Shown here: positions 14,179 to 21,404 of the stretch, in pieces
How positions within the stretch are numbered: position 1 is the first letter of the stretch
Layout of the letters: every line of letters begins with the position of its first letter
Origin: a bacterium
Lineage (GTDB): Bacteria; B130-G9
Reading direction: 5' to 3'
NCBI GenBank assembly: GCA_035527515.1
Contig: DATLAJ010000121.1
Coordinates: forward strand, 1-22,826
DNA: 22,826 bases
Notes under the pieces: generated by a model
What the model was told of the DNA's origin: nothing
Seen by the model: the letters and a program-made list of their open reading frames with translations, nothing else
Database searches by the model: none
Made by a program: the position numbers and the translations under genes

Positions 14179-15459
14179 TTACCGTCTGGCCGCAGAGTCG
14201 AGGACGGTCCTGGCGCAGCTGTTGGCAATCCGAACCGAGTTATTTACGCTTCTGTCGTTAGGGTAGAACTGCGACCACTCGGCCATGAAGAAACCGTGAA
14301 CCGACGTTTTATGCGCTGGGATTCTATCGAGCAGGCCGGGCGTGCAGATGTGCTGGGCGAAGCAATCCTTGGTAACCTCCGCGCCCAAAACCCAGTCGTC
14401 CGAGAACTCCCCATTGACCTTGACCAGGTCCCTGACTATCCGGGATATGACCTGTCGCTCTGGCGCCTTGAAGAGGTCAGCGTCCGTCGAACAATACTGT
14501 GGAATATAAACAACGTGTGGCTTGTCGCTGCTTGCGGGGTCAAGGTTCGTCAGGTCGATGATGCCGGCGAACGACACTTCTGCATCGTTTGTATTGAGCC
14601 AGAAGTATGGTGAGACTGGCCTCTTGAGCAGAATTACCGTGCTGACGACGCCGATGTACTCGAGCGAGGAGAACGGCTCAAGATATTTGGTTAATGGCCC
14701 CCTGGCTATCGACAACAGCCGCGGCATCGGCAGCGTCGAGACGACCACGTCCGCGCTCAATTGGCCAGCGGTGGTCGAAACGCCGACTGCAGAATTGCCC
14801 TCAAGATCAATCCCAGTTGCGGTTACGCCGAGAGCCACCTCGCCGCCGAGGCGCCTCACCTGTTCAGCCAGGGTTGATACGACGAGCGAGGCCCCGCCCC
14901 GGAGGTAGGCGATGTTCTCCTGCTGCATTCGCTGTCTGGCGCAGAGCCAGGCTGCGGAGATACAGCTTGCGCGGTCTCCAAACTTTGCCTCAAGCAGCGG
15001 CCTCCAGATAGTCCCAAAGACTGCCTCGCCGACCGAGCGTTTCAGCCAATCCTCTGCGGTGAGCTTGTCGAGTCGCCTGATGCTCGAAAGATGCCGTCCC
15101 TTCAGCACGTTGAGCGCAAACCTGAGCCTGTCCAAAAACCTCAGCGGCGTGAACCTGAGAACGTCCATTGGCGTGGAGATTGGGTGTATTCTGCCTCCGA
15201 GCTGGACAGCACGGGTTATTCTGCGCCAGACGAGGCGGTCCTCGAGGCCGAGCTCGCTCGCCATGCGGCGGAAATCGAGCTCCGCCTCGCAGAAGAAGTG
15301 AAAGTGCCGGTCAACGGTCAGCCCGGCCAGCTCAAAAGACCTGGCCAGCCCACCCAGGAACTCGGACTGCTCGAGTATCTGTACGCTGAGTCCCGCCTTG
15401 AGAAGGCGATATGCCACTGTCAGGCCAGAGATGCCGCCGCCGATTATTACTGCTCTCAC
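14179..15459 (-). CDS. FAD-dependent oxidoreductase (amine oxidase/UGM-like)
   Basis: A 426-residue flavoprotein. An N-terminal dinucleotide-binding fold shows AVIIGGGISGLTVAYRLLKA (3-22) with the GxGxxG pattern and a closing acidic residue in QILEQSEFLGGLARS (27-41); DRHFHFFCE follows. A second part has GGASLVVSTLAEQVRRLGGE and ADVVVSTLPMP, typical of protoporphyrinogen-oxidase-like and UDP-galactopyranose-mutase-like enzymes. Substrate cannot be told; relatives are often found in polysaccharide or glycolipid loci, which agrees with the GT2 and glgC genes on the same strand. The start is a GTG with AAGG seven bases upstream; 168 bases separate it from glgC. Confidence 0.8.
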   Translation of the reverse strand: MRAVIIGGGISGLTVAYRLLKAGLSVQILEQSEFLGGLARSFELAGLTVDRHFHFFCEAELDFRRMASELGLEDRLVWRRITRAVQLGGRIHPISTPMDVLRFTPLRFLDRLRFALNVLKGRHLSSIRRLDKLTAEDWLKRSVGEAVFGTIWRPLLEAKFGDRASCISAAWLCARQRMQQENIAYLRGGASLVVSTLAEQVRRLGGEVALGVTATGIDLEGNSAVGVSTTAGQLSADVVVSTLPMPRLLSIARGPLTKYLEPFSSLEYIGVVSTVILLKRPVSPYFWLNTNDAEVSFAGIIDLTNLDPASSDKPHVVYIPQYCSTDADLFKAPERQVISRIVRDLVKVNGEFSDDWVLGAEVTKDCFAQHICTPGLLDRIPAHKTSVHGFFMAEWSQFYPNDRSVNNSVRIANSCARTVLDSAARR

Positions 15460-15585
15460 CCAAAAACCTTGATCTGCATCTTTTTAACAGAGAGCCTCAC
15501 ACCGCAAACCTGAGTGTCTCAGCTTGCGAAGCGTTTTTGGCCTGCGAGGAGTTTGGTCGGCTTGGTGCCTTGCCTCGAACCTGTG

Positions 15586-15602
15586 AGCTGCAACCTGCAG
15601 CT
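15586..15602. other. Perfect 7-bp hairpin after glgC
   Basis: AGCTGCA-ACC-TGCAGCT is a perfect hairpin 26 bases beyond the glgC stop codon on the downstream side. It could reduce read-through into the FAD oxidoreductase gene. There is no T-run, and the 7-base period recalls the heptamer repeats elsewhere in the window. Confidence 0.3.
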
Positions 15603-15627
15603 GATAGATTCTCCCCGATAGCAGCAC

Positions 15628-16848
15628 CTACGCCTCAACCACCGCACCTTTCGGGACAACGACCACGCCGTTGTTTGTTACATGAAAGCGTTTTCTATCC
15701 TTATCCTCATCGTGCCCTATGACGGCCGCGTTTCTGATGACCACCTCTTTGTCGATAATGGCCTTCTTAATTTTAGCGTTTTTGCCGATGACAACGTGGC
15801 TCATGATTACGGAATCCTCGATCTCCGCGTAACATTTTACCCTGACGTCGGGCGAGAGTATTGAGTGCTTGACGAGCGCACCCACGACTACGACACCCTC
15901 GCAGACCATCGAGTCGAGCACGTTGCCGGTAAAGCCGATCTGCTCGTCATCCGCGAAGACAGTCCGCGCAGGAGGGTATTGCCCGTGGTAGCAGCGGAGC
16001 GGCCACTCTGGGTTGAACAGGTTGAACTTGGGGTTCAGCTCCAGCATGCCCATGCTGGCCTTCCAGTAGGCGTCCAGCGTCCCGATGTCCTCCCAATACC
16101 GGGGCTCGTGCGTCCACTCGTTACAGAAGTCATAGACGCAAACCTTCCCCATGTTCATCATCATGGGAATGATATTTGTGCCAAAATCGTGTTCTGAATC
16201 TGTTCTGCTATCCTTCTCAAGAACATCCAGCAAAAAATCTACATTGAAAAGGTAAACCCCCATCGAGGTGAGGCAGACATCAGGATGCCCAGGAACAGGC
16301 CTAGGGTGCCGGGGTTTCTCCTGGAAATCAACCAGCTGGCTCTCGTCGTTGATCACCGCCACGCCGAACTGCCTTCCGACCTCTTTGGGCTTCTCCAGGG
16401 CTACAATCGTCGCGTCGGCTCGATGCTCCCTATGAAAGTCGAGCATCAGCTGATAATTCATCTTGTAAACGTGGTCCCCAGAAAACACGAAAAGGTGCTC
16501 TGCACCCGATCGCTTTATCAGCTCAACATTCTGAGTAATCGCATCTGCTGTGCCAAGATACCAGTTCGCCCCCAGACGCTGCTGCGCGGGGATTGGGTCG
16601 ATGAACTCGCCAAGCTCGCGGTTGTAGATTCGCCAGGCGAGACCTAAGTGCCGGATCAATGAATCGGACTTGTACTGTGTCAGGACATAGATGCACCGCA
16701 GGCCGGAGTTGGCGCAGTTGCTCAGCGTGAAATCTATCAGCCGATAGACGCCGCCGAAAGGCACGGCAGGTTTTGTCCTGTCCTTCGTTAGCGGGTGAAG
16801 CCGTCGGCCCCTACCTCCAGCAAGAATCATTACCAGCGTCGAGCGCAT
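15628..16848 (-). CDS. glgC: Glucose-1-phosphate adenylyltransferase
   Basis: GlgC makes ADP-glucose from glucose-1-phosphate and ATP, the committed step of bacterial glycogen synthesis. The 406 residues show ILAGGRGRRLHPLTKDRTKP (8-27), the YRLIDFTLSNC segment, GANWYLGTADAITQN, VFSGDHVYKMNY, EVGRQFGVAVIN, the glucose-1-phosphate-binding FQEKPRHPRP, TSMGVYLFN, HDFGTNIIP and YWEDIGTLDAYW, followed by a C-terminal left-handed beta-helix with hexad repeats (VKHSILSPDVRVKCYAEIED). Length is normal for the family. The start ATG has GAGG close upstream. No other glycogen gene (glgA, glgB) is in the window. It lies 62 bases downstream of the DJ-1-like gene on the same strand. Confidence 0.95.
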   Translation of the reverse strand: MRSTLVMILAGGRGRRLHPLTKDRTKPAVPFGGVYRLIDFTLSNCANSGLRCIYVLTQYKSDSLIRHLGLAWRIYNRELGEFIDPIPAQQRLGANWYLGTADAITQNVELIKRSGAEHLFVFSGDHVYKMNYQLMLDFHREHRADATIVALEKPKEVGRQFGVAVINDESQLVDFQEKPRHPRPVPGHPDVCLTSMGVYLFNVDFLLDVLEKDSRTDSEHDFGTNIIPMMMNMGKVCVYDFCNEWTHEPRYWEDIGTLDAYWKASMGMLELNPKFNLFNPEWPLRCYHGQYPPARTVFADDEQIGFTGNVLDSMVCEGVVVVGALVKHSILSPDVRVKCYAEIEDSVIMSHVVIGKNAKIKKAIIDKEVVIRNAAVIGHDEDKDRKRFHVTNNGVVVVPKGAVVEA

Positions 16849-16910
16849 CTATCCTCGACTCTTCTCTTCGCCCATACCATCCATGCACCTCCCACGTTGA
16901 CAGCGAACGC

Positions 16911-17555
16911 CTACTTACCCGCCGCGGCGGCCGCTTGCTCCTTCACCGACTCTTTCGTCTGCTGCCTCTTCTTCGCCTGCTCAATCACAAGCTTGAGTAT
17001 CGCCTCGGCAAACTTCCGGGCCGCCGGCGGCCCATCCGCTGTTACGATCAGCCCATCGATTGTAACATCCTTGCCGGTGTACTTCGCGCCCTTCTCTATC
17101 AGGCGCGAACGCTCCGAGACCCACACTGTGGCTCTCTTGCCTCTCAAAACACCCGCATACGCCAGAGTAACCGGCGAGATGCAGATCGCTCCAAGCACCT
17201 TCCCTTTAGCAACCGCCTCCCTTACAAGCTTATGAGCCATAGGGTCCCTCCAATACTGGCGGGCTCCGGCGCCCCCAATAAAGACCAGAGCATCTAGCCT
17301 GTCGATATCGATGTCCTTCAGAAGAGCTTGCGACTCGGCCTTATGACCCAGCATCCCAGTTATGGTCCCGAGCTTAGTCGAGGCAACCGTTGCCAAAGCG
17401 CGGCCCTCGAAATACTTGAACGGCACATCGAACTCCTCATCCCGGAACGCGTTCTCCGCGATTACTATGACTATCCGAGGCAGCAACTGCGAGACCGTGG
17501 CCTGCGTTCCAGCAATCACGGGCATGATGGGACATGACAGCGCCAACAGAACCAT
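16911..17555 (-). CDS. Exported DJ-1/PfpI family protein
   Basis: From the ATG at 17555 this encodes 214 residues, beginning with a signal-peptide-like segment MVLLALSCPIMPVIAGTQA. The body is a DJ-1/PfpI fold: RIVIVIAENAFRDEEFDVP with the conserved glutamate, LDALVFIGGAGARQYW, and the nucleophile elbow LGAICISPVTLAYAGVLRGK with the cysteine at about residue 125. The C-terminus is an alanine- and lysine-rich tail. Family members include glyoxalases, chaperones and proteases, so the reaction is unknown. The longer open frame (ATG at 17648) would translate the 7-bp repeats as an N-terminus and is rejected. No strong Shine-Dalgarno is visible at 17555. A periplasmic DJ-1 protein beside glgC is unusual. 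Confidence 0.75.
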   Translation of the reverse strand: MVLLALSCPIMPVIAGTQATVSQLLPRIVIVIAENAFRDEEFDVPFKYFEGRALATVASTKLGTITGMLGHKAESQALLKDIDIDRLDALVFIGGAGARQYWRDPMAHKLVREAVAKGKVLGAICISPVTLAYAGVLRGKRATVWVSERSRLIEKGAKYTGKDVTIDGLIVTADGPPAARKFAEAILKLVIEQAKKRQQTKESVKEQAAAAAGK

Positions 17556-17582
17556 GAGAACCGTCGATCTCGTAAGGCGGAA

Positions 17583-17643
17583 GAATGAAGGATGAAGGAT
17601 GAGAAGGGCTGTTCGCCAACTTCCAACTTCCAACTTCCAACTT
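17583..17643. repeat. Two heptamer tandem-repeat arrays
   Basis: Three near-identical 7-bp units GAATGAA/GGATGAA/GGATGAG lie at 17583-17603, and four perfect CCAACTT units at 17616-17643. They fill the space between the GT2 stop codon (17645-17647) and the DJ-1-like start, and in one frame give the false N-terminus of a longer DJ-1 reading frame. Confidence 0.8.
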
Positions 17644-17644
17644 G

Positions 17645-18610
17645 TCATTGCTCTCTCTCCCCAGTTGCCCCTTTCCTCGAAAACACACTCTCCACAATGT
17701 AATACGGCCTGGCCTGAACTTCGCTAAATATACGCCCGATATATTCACCCATGATGCCGAGTGCCAGAAAGTTTATACCAACGAATACGAATATGACCGC
17801 GGTCGCGATGACCACGCCGCTGAGGTCAACCCCATAGACATATCGCTTGACGACCAGATAAATCGCTCCAATAAACCCCAGAAGCGCTGTCAAAACGCCC
17901 AAGACACCAACGATCTGTAACGGCAGCGTCGAGAAGCCCGTCATCAGATTGACCGTTAGCCGCAACAGCGAGATGAAGTTGTACCTGGACCTGCCGAACT
18001 TTCGCTCGCGATGCTGAACCTTGATCTCGCACACCTTCCCGCCAGTCCAGCTGATCAGCCCGCTGACGTGCCGATGCCGCTCCGTGAAGCGAGACATCCT
18101 CTCAACCACGCCACGCCGCATCGCCAGCATTGAGCACCCGTAGTCGTGCAGCTTGACGCCTGTGGCCCTGCAAGTGAGCCAATTAACGAACCTGGACGGG
18201 ATAGTCCGCCAGACCGGGTCCTTCCGGCCCTGACGCCAGCAGCGAGCGACATCGTATCCCGCCTCGATCTTTTTCAAAAGCTTCGGGATGTCCGCCGGAT
18301 CGTTCTGCAGGTCCGCATCCAAGAGCACCACTACCTGGCCCCGGGTGTGGTCCATACCGCACGTTGACGCCGAATGGTGCCCGAAGTTCCGCGATAGCCT
18401 GATAAGCGTTACGCAATCGTCCTTCGCACAGATGTCCAGTGCCCGCTCGGCCGTTGAATCAGTGCTGCCATCATCAATGAAGACCATCTCGTAAGGTTTT
18501 CGCACCACCTCCAACGCCGACTTCAGCTCCTCGTAAAGCTCGGGGAGCGAACTCTCCTCGTTGAACATCGGCACGACCGCCGAGACATACACCTCACCAT
18601 CACTCGCCAT
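17645..18610 (-). CDS. GT2-family glycosyltransferase with two C-terminal membrane helices
   Basis: A protein of about 321 residues of the DPM1/ArnC/GtrB type. The catalytic domain shows SAVVPMFNEESSLPEL, FIDDGSTDST near residue 45-54, LSRNFGHH, VVVLLDADLQNDPADIP (DxD at about 99-101) and the acceptor-loop part RERKFGRSRYNF. Two C-terminal membrane segments follow (about 230-255 and 264-292), then the short tail. Such enzymes transfer a sugar from a nucleotide donor to a polyprenyl phosphate at the inner membrane, feeding glycan or lipid modification. The start may be ATG 18610 or GTG 18613; AGGGG lies 8-11 bases upstream. The FAD oxidoreductase and glgC on the same strand suggest carbohydrate metabolism. 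Confidence 0.9.
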   Translation of the reverse strand: MASDGEVYVSAVVPMFNEESSLPELYEELKSALEVVRKPYEMVFIDDGSTDSTAERALDICAKDDCVTLIRLSRNFGHHSASTCGMDHTRGQVVVLLDADLQNDPADIPKLLKKIEAGYDVARCWRQGRKDPVWRTIPSRFVNWLTCRATGVKLHDYGCSMLAMRRGVVERMSRFTERHRHVSGLISWTGGKVCEIKVQHRERKFGRSRYNFISLLRLTVNLMTGFSTLPLQIVGVLGVLTALLGFIGAIYLVVKRYVYGVDLSGVVIATAVIFVFVGINFLALGIMGEYIGRIFSEVQARPYYIVESVFSRKGATGEREQ

Positions 18611-18701
18611 CACCGTTAAATCCCCTTGCCTCTGCCATTCACCAGAAAGGTCTTCATAGGCCGAATCCTATGGCACGCGGCCTGCTGTGTCAATCACCGC
18701 C

Positions 18702-18748
18702 TTGCGGATTGCGGATTGCGGATTGACTGCCAACTGCCAACTGCCAAC
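18702..18748. repeat. Two adjoining heptamer tandem-repeat arrays
   Basis: TTGCGGA repeats three times plus three bases (18702-18725), followed without gap by ACTGCCA three times plus two bases (18726-18748). All copies are perfect. They lie in the gap between the divergent GT2 gene and the 155-aa unknown gene. Confidence 0.85.
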
Positions 18749-18761
18749 GGATATGCCGTAG

Positions 18762-18781
18762 GGGCGGCTCACGAGCCGCCC
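18762..18781. repeat. Perfect 9-bp palindrome
   Basis: GGGCGGCTC and GAGCCGCCC are separated by only two bases. It lies 23 bases upstream of the -35 box of the next promoter. The form is typical of dispersed intergenic palindromes; an operator role is possible but not indicated. Confidence 0.6.
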
Positions 18782-18803
18782 TTATCACGACAGCGAGAAA
18801 ACC

Positions 18804-18832
18804 TTGACAGGCGGCGGGGGGCAGGCTACAAT
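18804..18832 (+). promoter_or_regulatory. Near-consensus sigma-70-type promoter
   Basis: TTGACA (18804-18809), a 17-base spacer, and TACAAT (18827-18832) form an almost ideal housekeeping promoter, by far the best in the window. It lies about 75 bases before the ATG at 18907, leaving a 5' leader of roughly 68 bases. Strong expression of the following gene is expected. Confidence 0.75.
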
Positions 18833-18906
18833 ACACTGTTGTTGTGAAAGATACGATTTGAGTTTTACCTTTTTGTGTTAATCAGATAGAGTAGGAGGGA
18901 TGCAGA

Positions 18907-19374
18907 ATGGGAATTATTTATGCCAATGACACAATCATCGTAACAGGAGGCAGGCAGGACGACCCATACACGATGGCGGACCTCGACGCGGACGGAACAG
19001 TCGGCACTTACATCACGCCCGGCAGTTACGGCAACAAGGAATATGCCGTCAGCAAGGACCTGGTCATCGGCTCGACGGACGCGGACACGTTCTTTGACCT
19101 CTCAGGCAGCATCATCAAGATGGACGCCGGCGTCACGTTGACGGTCTATACGACGGCCCTTCGCGGCGGCAACATGGGTCCGACCTGGGGAGCCCAGTTT
19201 GCCAGAACTCCTTTGACTGCCGAGGACCTCGTGAAATCCCGGATTGAGGGTGTTCGAAAGCTCTATATCAGGGAAGAGTATGTCCTGGACAATGTGACTG
19301 GAAGGTGGTCATCTCCCCCTTCATACAGGAAGCCACAGATTGTCGCGGAGGTACAGAACGGAGATGTTGCTTAG
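18907..19374 (+). CDS. Unknown 155-aa soluble protein behind a strong promoter
   Basis: I do not recognise a family. The protein is soluble and beta-rich: IIYANDTIIVTGG at the N-terminus, an Asp/Gly-rich part TMADLDADGTVGTYITPGSY, DLVIGSTDADTFFDLSG, then IIKMDAGVTLTVYTTALRGG, and a charged C-terminal part with VKSRIEGVRKLYIREEYVLD. There is no signal peptide or cysteine. AGGAGGG lies 7-8 bases before the ATG, which together with the promoter marks it as a highly expressed gene. The repeated D-x-D-x-D/G spacing may bind calcium, a guess. The stop codon is inside a 12-bp tandem duplication. It is followed by two more plus-strand genes. Confidence 0.7.
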   Translation: MGIIYANDTIIVTGGRQDDPYTMADLDADGTVGTYITPGSYGNKEYAVSKDLVIGSTDADTFFDLSGSIIKMDAGVTLTVYTTALRGGNMGPTWGAQFARTPLTAEDLVKSRIEGVRKLYIREEYVLDNVTGRWSSPPSYRKPQIVAEVQNGDVA

Positions 19375-19387
19375 TATGTTGCTTAGT
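19364..19387. repeat. 12-bp perfect tandem duplication over a stop codon
   Basis: ATGTTGCTTAGT occurs twice in direct succession (19364-19375 and 19376-19387). The first copy contains the TAG stop of the 155-aa gene. It looks like a recent slippage duplication. Confidence 0.8.
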
Positions 19388-19526
19388 ATATCGCTGTGTA
19401 CTCATCACTTCCAATCCGGCCGTCCGGATTTGGGCCGCTGGGATTATGGGCTTGGGGATGCCCACACAATGAGGGGAGCATCAGGTGGCTATTCGTTATT
19501 GAATGAGACGCATGAGGAGTGTGAAG

Positions 19527-19697
19527 ATGGTGAAGAAAGAGGAGTCTAAGACTATTCGGGTTGTGTGCCGAGAAGAGGGAACGGATAATGAATTCATTCT
19601 TACTTTCCGTGTGCTCGAAGGTGCATGGGTGATCGACCAGATCATCGACGGTTACGATAGTTGCTGTAAAAGAGGGCAGCGATGTCCGAGCGAGTGA
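19527..19697 (+). CDS. Small Cys-containing protein, unknown
   Basis: A 56-residue protein, MVKKEESKTIRVVCREE at the start, with two predicted strands (ESKTIRVVCREE and EFILTFRVLEG), a helix-like DQIIDGYDS and a terminal cysteine group SCCKRGQRCPSE. The ATG at 19527 is chosen because GAGGAG lies seven bases upstream; in-frame upstream starts at 19503 and 19512 lack this. The C-terminal cysteines could bind a metal or form disulfides, but no known family is recognised. The 5' part lies about 150 bases after the preceding gene. A real small gene is likely, function unknown. Confidence 0.5.
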   Translation: MVKKEESKTIRVVCREEGTDNEFILTFRVLEGAWVIDQIIDGYDSCCKRGQRCPSE

Positions 19698-19853
19698 GGA
19701 TAGGGCTTCCCAGACGCGATTCCTTGGACAGGTCGTGGGGGTTGGTTCCACGTGTCTCTGGGGAAACTCATCCAGCTTTCAAAACAGCGGCCAAACCTTG
19801 GTTCGCAATACATCTTCTGGTAGACACTGGTTGTTTTTATAGTTGAGGTGGAT

Positions 19854-20636
19854 ATGCTTGTGCGAGACATCGAAGCAATAGTGAAAGAGTACTTCTCGGC
19901 TTACTTGTGTTTTGACGTAAGTAAGGCGCCAGAGGGCAAGGTGGTCTTGGCCTCATGCGCTCGGAGGGCTGCCCCTGAAAAAGGGTGGGGTATGGCTTTC
20001 ACCGTATGGGTGCATGTTTTTGACAACCGGGCTGTGGTTTCTTGTAGGCCAGACCTAATGGGTCAGCTGAGGGTGGCTATGAAGGCATTCAAGAGCCCTG
20101 GTGACCTGCTCAAGCCTCCTTTCAGTCGGGTATTGTCTGAGCTCTTTGGCGAGGCATATGCCCTTAGAACCAAGTGCATCTTGTACTGTAAACCTGAGCA
20201 TGTGAAGGTTTTCGATGTACAGGGGTGCCGAGCGGTTCAGCTTAATGACATGGAAGCGTTCGTCACAATGACAGTTGAGCGCTATCCAGGGGCCGATTCA
20301 CCCTGTCTGAGGACGGACATTACTCGAAACATCAAAGACGGCATAGCGTACGGGGTATTCAAAGAATCTAAGCTTGTTAGCGTTTGTGATGCTCCAGCGA
20401 TTGCGCATATGCAAGATGAGGTTGAGGAGTTGGGGTTTGAAACACTGCCGAGATACACCGGTAGAGGCTTCGGAAAGGCAGTGGTTTCCCACGCAACCGC
20501 CAGGGTGCTACAGTTAGGTCGCGTTCCAATCTGCCGAACCAGCCCAAGTAATTCGGGTGCGCTCAGGATTCTCGAGGCGGTCGGATACACTGTTCACGCA
20601 CACAAGATAGCGGTCACTCAGCGTGCGTCCCAATAG
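19854..20636 (+). CDS. GNAT-family N-acetyltransferase
   Basis: A 260-residue protein with a C-terminal GNAT domain. The acetyl-CoA-binding motif A is YTGRGFGKAVVSHATARVLQ (about residues 201-220), matching R-x-x-G-x-G, followed by VPICRTSPSNSGALRILEAV with the SN.xAL..L signature and a last GYTVHAHKIAV strand. The first about 110 residues are a divergent part with no clear motif but of mixed alpha/beta character, as in GNAT proteins with an N-terminal extension. The acetyl acceptor is unknown. ATG 19854 with GAGG five bases upstream is preferred to the GTG at 19848. Confidence 0.8.
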   Translation: MLVRDIEAIVKEYFSAYLCFDVSKAPEGKVVLASCARRAAPEKGWGMAFTVWVHVFDNRAVVSCRPDLMGQLRVAMKAFKSPGDLLKPPFSRVLSELFGEAYALRTKCILYCKPEHVKVFDVQGCRAVQLNDMEAFVTMTVERYPGADSPCLRTDITRNIKDGIAYGVFKESKLVSVCDAPAIAHMQDEVEELGFETLPRYTGRGFGKAVVSHATARVLQLGRVPICRTSPSNSGALRILEAVGYTVHAHKIAVTQRASQ

Positions 20637-20751
20637 CGCAAAACCTCCATGGCAGGATAGTCAGCGGCTGCACAATTGTCGTCCGAGTCATCTAGGCTCG
20701 CCGGCGCCTTTGAGCCCCGTCGATGCCCTCTGGCCCGTCGTCATACAGGTG

Positions 20752-20772
20752 GTTGGCGGTTGACAGTTGACC
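20752..20772. repeat. Degenerate heptamer repeat
   Basis: GTTGGCG, GTTGACA and GTTGACC follow one another. The same GTTGGCG/GTTGACG pair occurs at 7420-7433 at the end of a phage gene. It lies in the 184-base gap between the GNAT gene and the ASKHA fragment, next to a copy of the GAGACACAGAG string shared with 8995-9067. Confidence 0.6.
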
Positions 20773-20820
20773 GCAAGCACGCACCGCGAGACACAGAGAA
20801 ATGCGACTGACACACCGAAC

Positions 20821-21228
20821 TCATCCAAATGCAAGGTTCTTAGTGAAACGCTCCTCAAACTCCGCTCGTCCCGCGAGATTGACGTATCTTATCCTCTCTT
20901 GAAGCTCACGCATCTCATCGAGCCTGCGCCTCGACAGAAGAGCGAGCATTGCCCCCGCCAGAGCCGTGTTGCCCAATGACTCCTTCTCGGCGTGCTCAAA
21001 CGTCGGTATAAGCCCGATCGCCTCCGCAGACCCGGTGTCGATTAGGCTGCCAAACGCCCCGCCGAGAACGACTTTTTTTACGGAAGCCGCCTCAACTTGC
21101 GACTCATTAAGCAGAAACTCGATGCAGGTGCGGATTGCGCCTTTGGCGCCACAATACAAATCTGATTCTTTAGCGACAAAAGGCTCACCTGAACGATATA
21201 TAATGGCCTCTGCCGGAACACACAACAT
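20821..21228 (-). pseudogene. C-terminal fragment of a RACo-like (DUF4445) ASKHA protein
   Basis: These 135 residues match the end of the ASKHA ATPase domain of corrinoid-activation proteins (RACo, DUF4445): ESDLYCGAKGAIRTCIEFLL, VKKVVLGGAFGSLIDTGSAE, AIGLIPTFEHAEKESLGNTA and a last VNLAGRAEFEERFTKNLAFG. Full RACo-type proteins are about 550-650 residues with an N-terminal 2Fe-2S domain; they reactivate corrinoid proteins using ATP. Here the frame is open only to a TGA at 21289-21291, and the beta-helix gene ends at 21405, so no room exists for the missing three-quarters. The fragment lacks the 2Fe-2S domain and the first phosphate-binding loop and is not expected to function. The same layout, a C-terminal remnant behind an intact gene, is seen at 70-366. 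Confidence 0.65.
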
Positions 21229-21404
21229 GTTGCGGCAGGAATAGGGCTCTAGTCGCGATTGGCGCTCCGGAAATCTTGATGAAGCACGTCATTCTTGCCT
21301 TTCGAAGCAACCCGGGCAACTGTCCGATTGAGCCGCCATTTGCCGCGCGGCGCGCTTTCTCGGACAGGGCTAGCCAAGGGGCCAGTCTGTGGACAACTCG
21401 CCAG

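Noticed and set aside
16911-17648. Longer form of the DJ-1-like protein starting at 17648
   Set aside because: Its first 31 codons are a translation of the 7-bp repeats; the ATG at 17555 gives a proper signal-peptide-like start.
17583-18748. CRISPR array
   Set aside because: Repeats are seven bases without spacers, and no cas gene is in the window.
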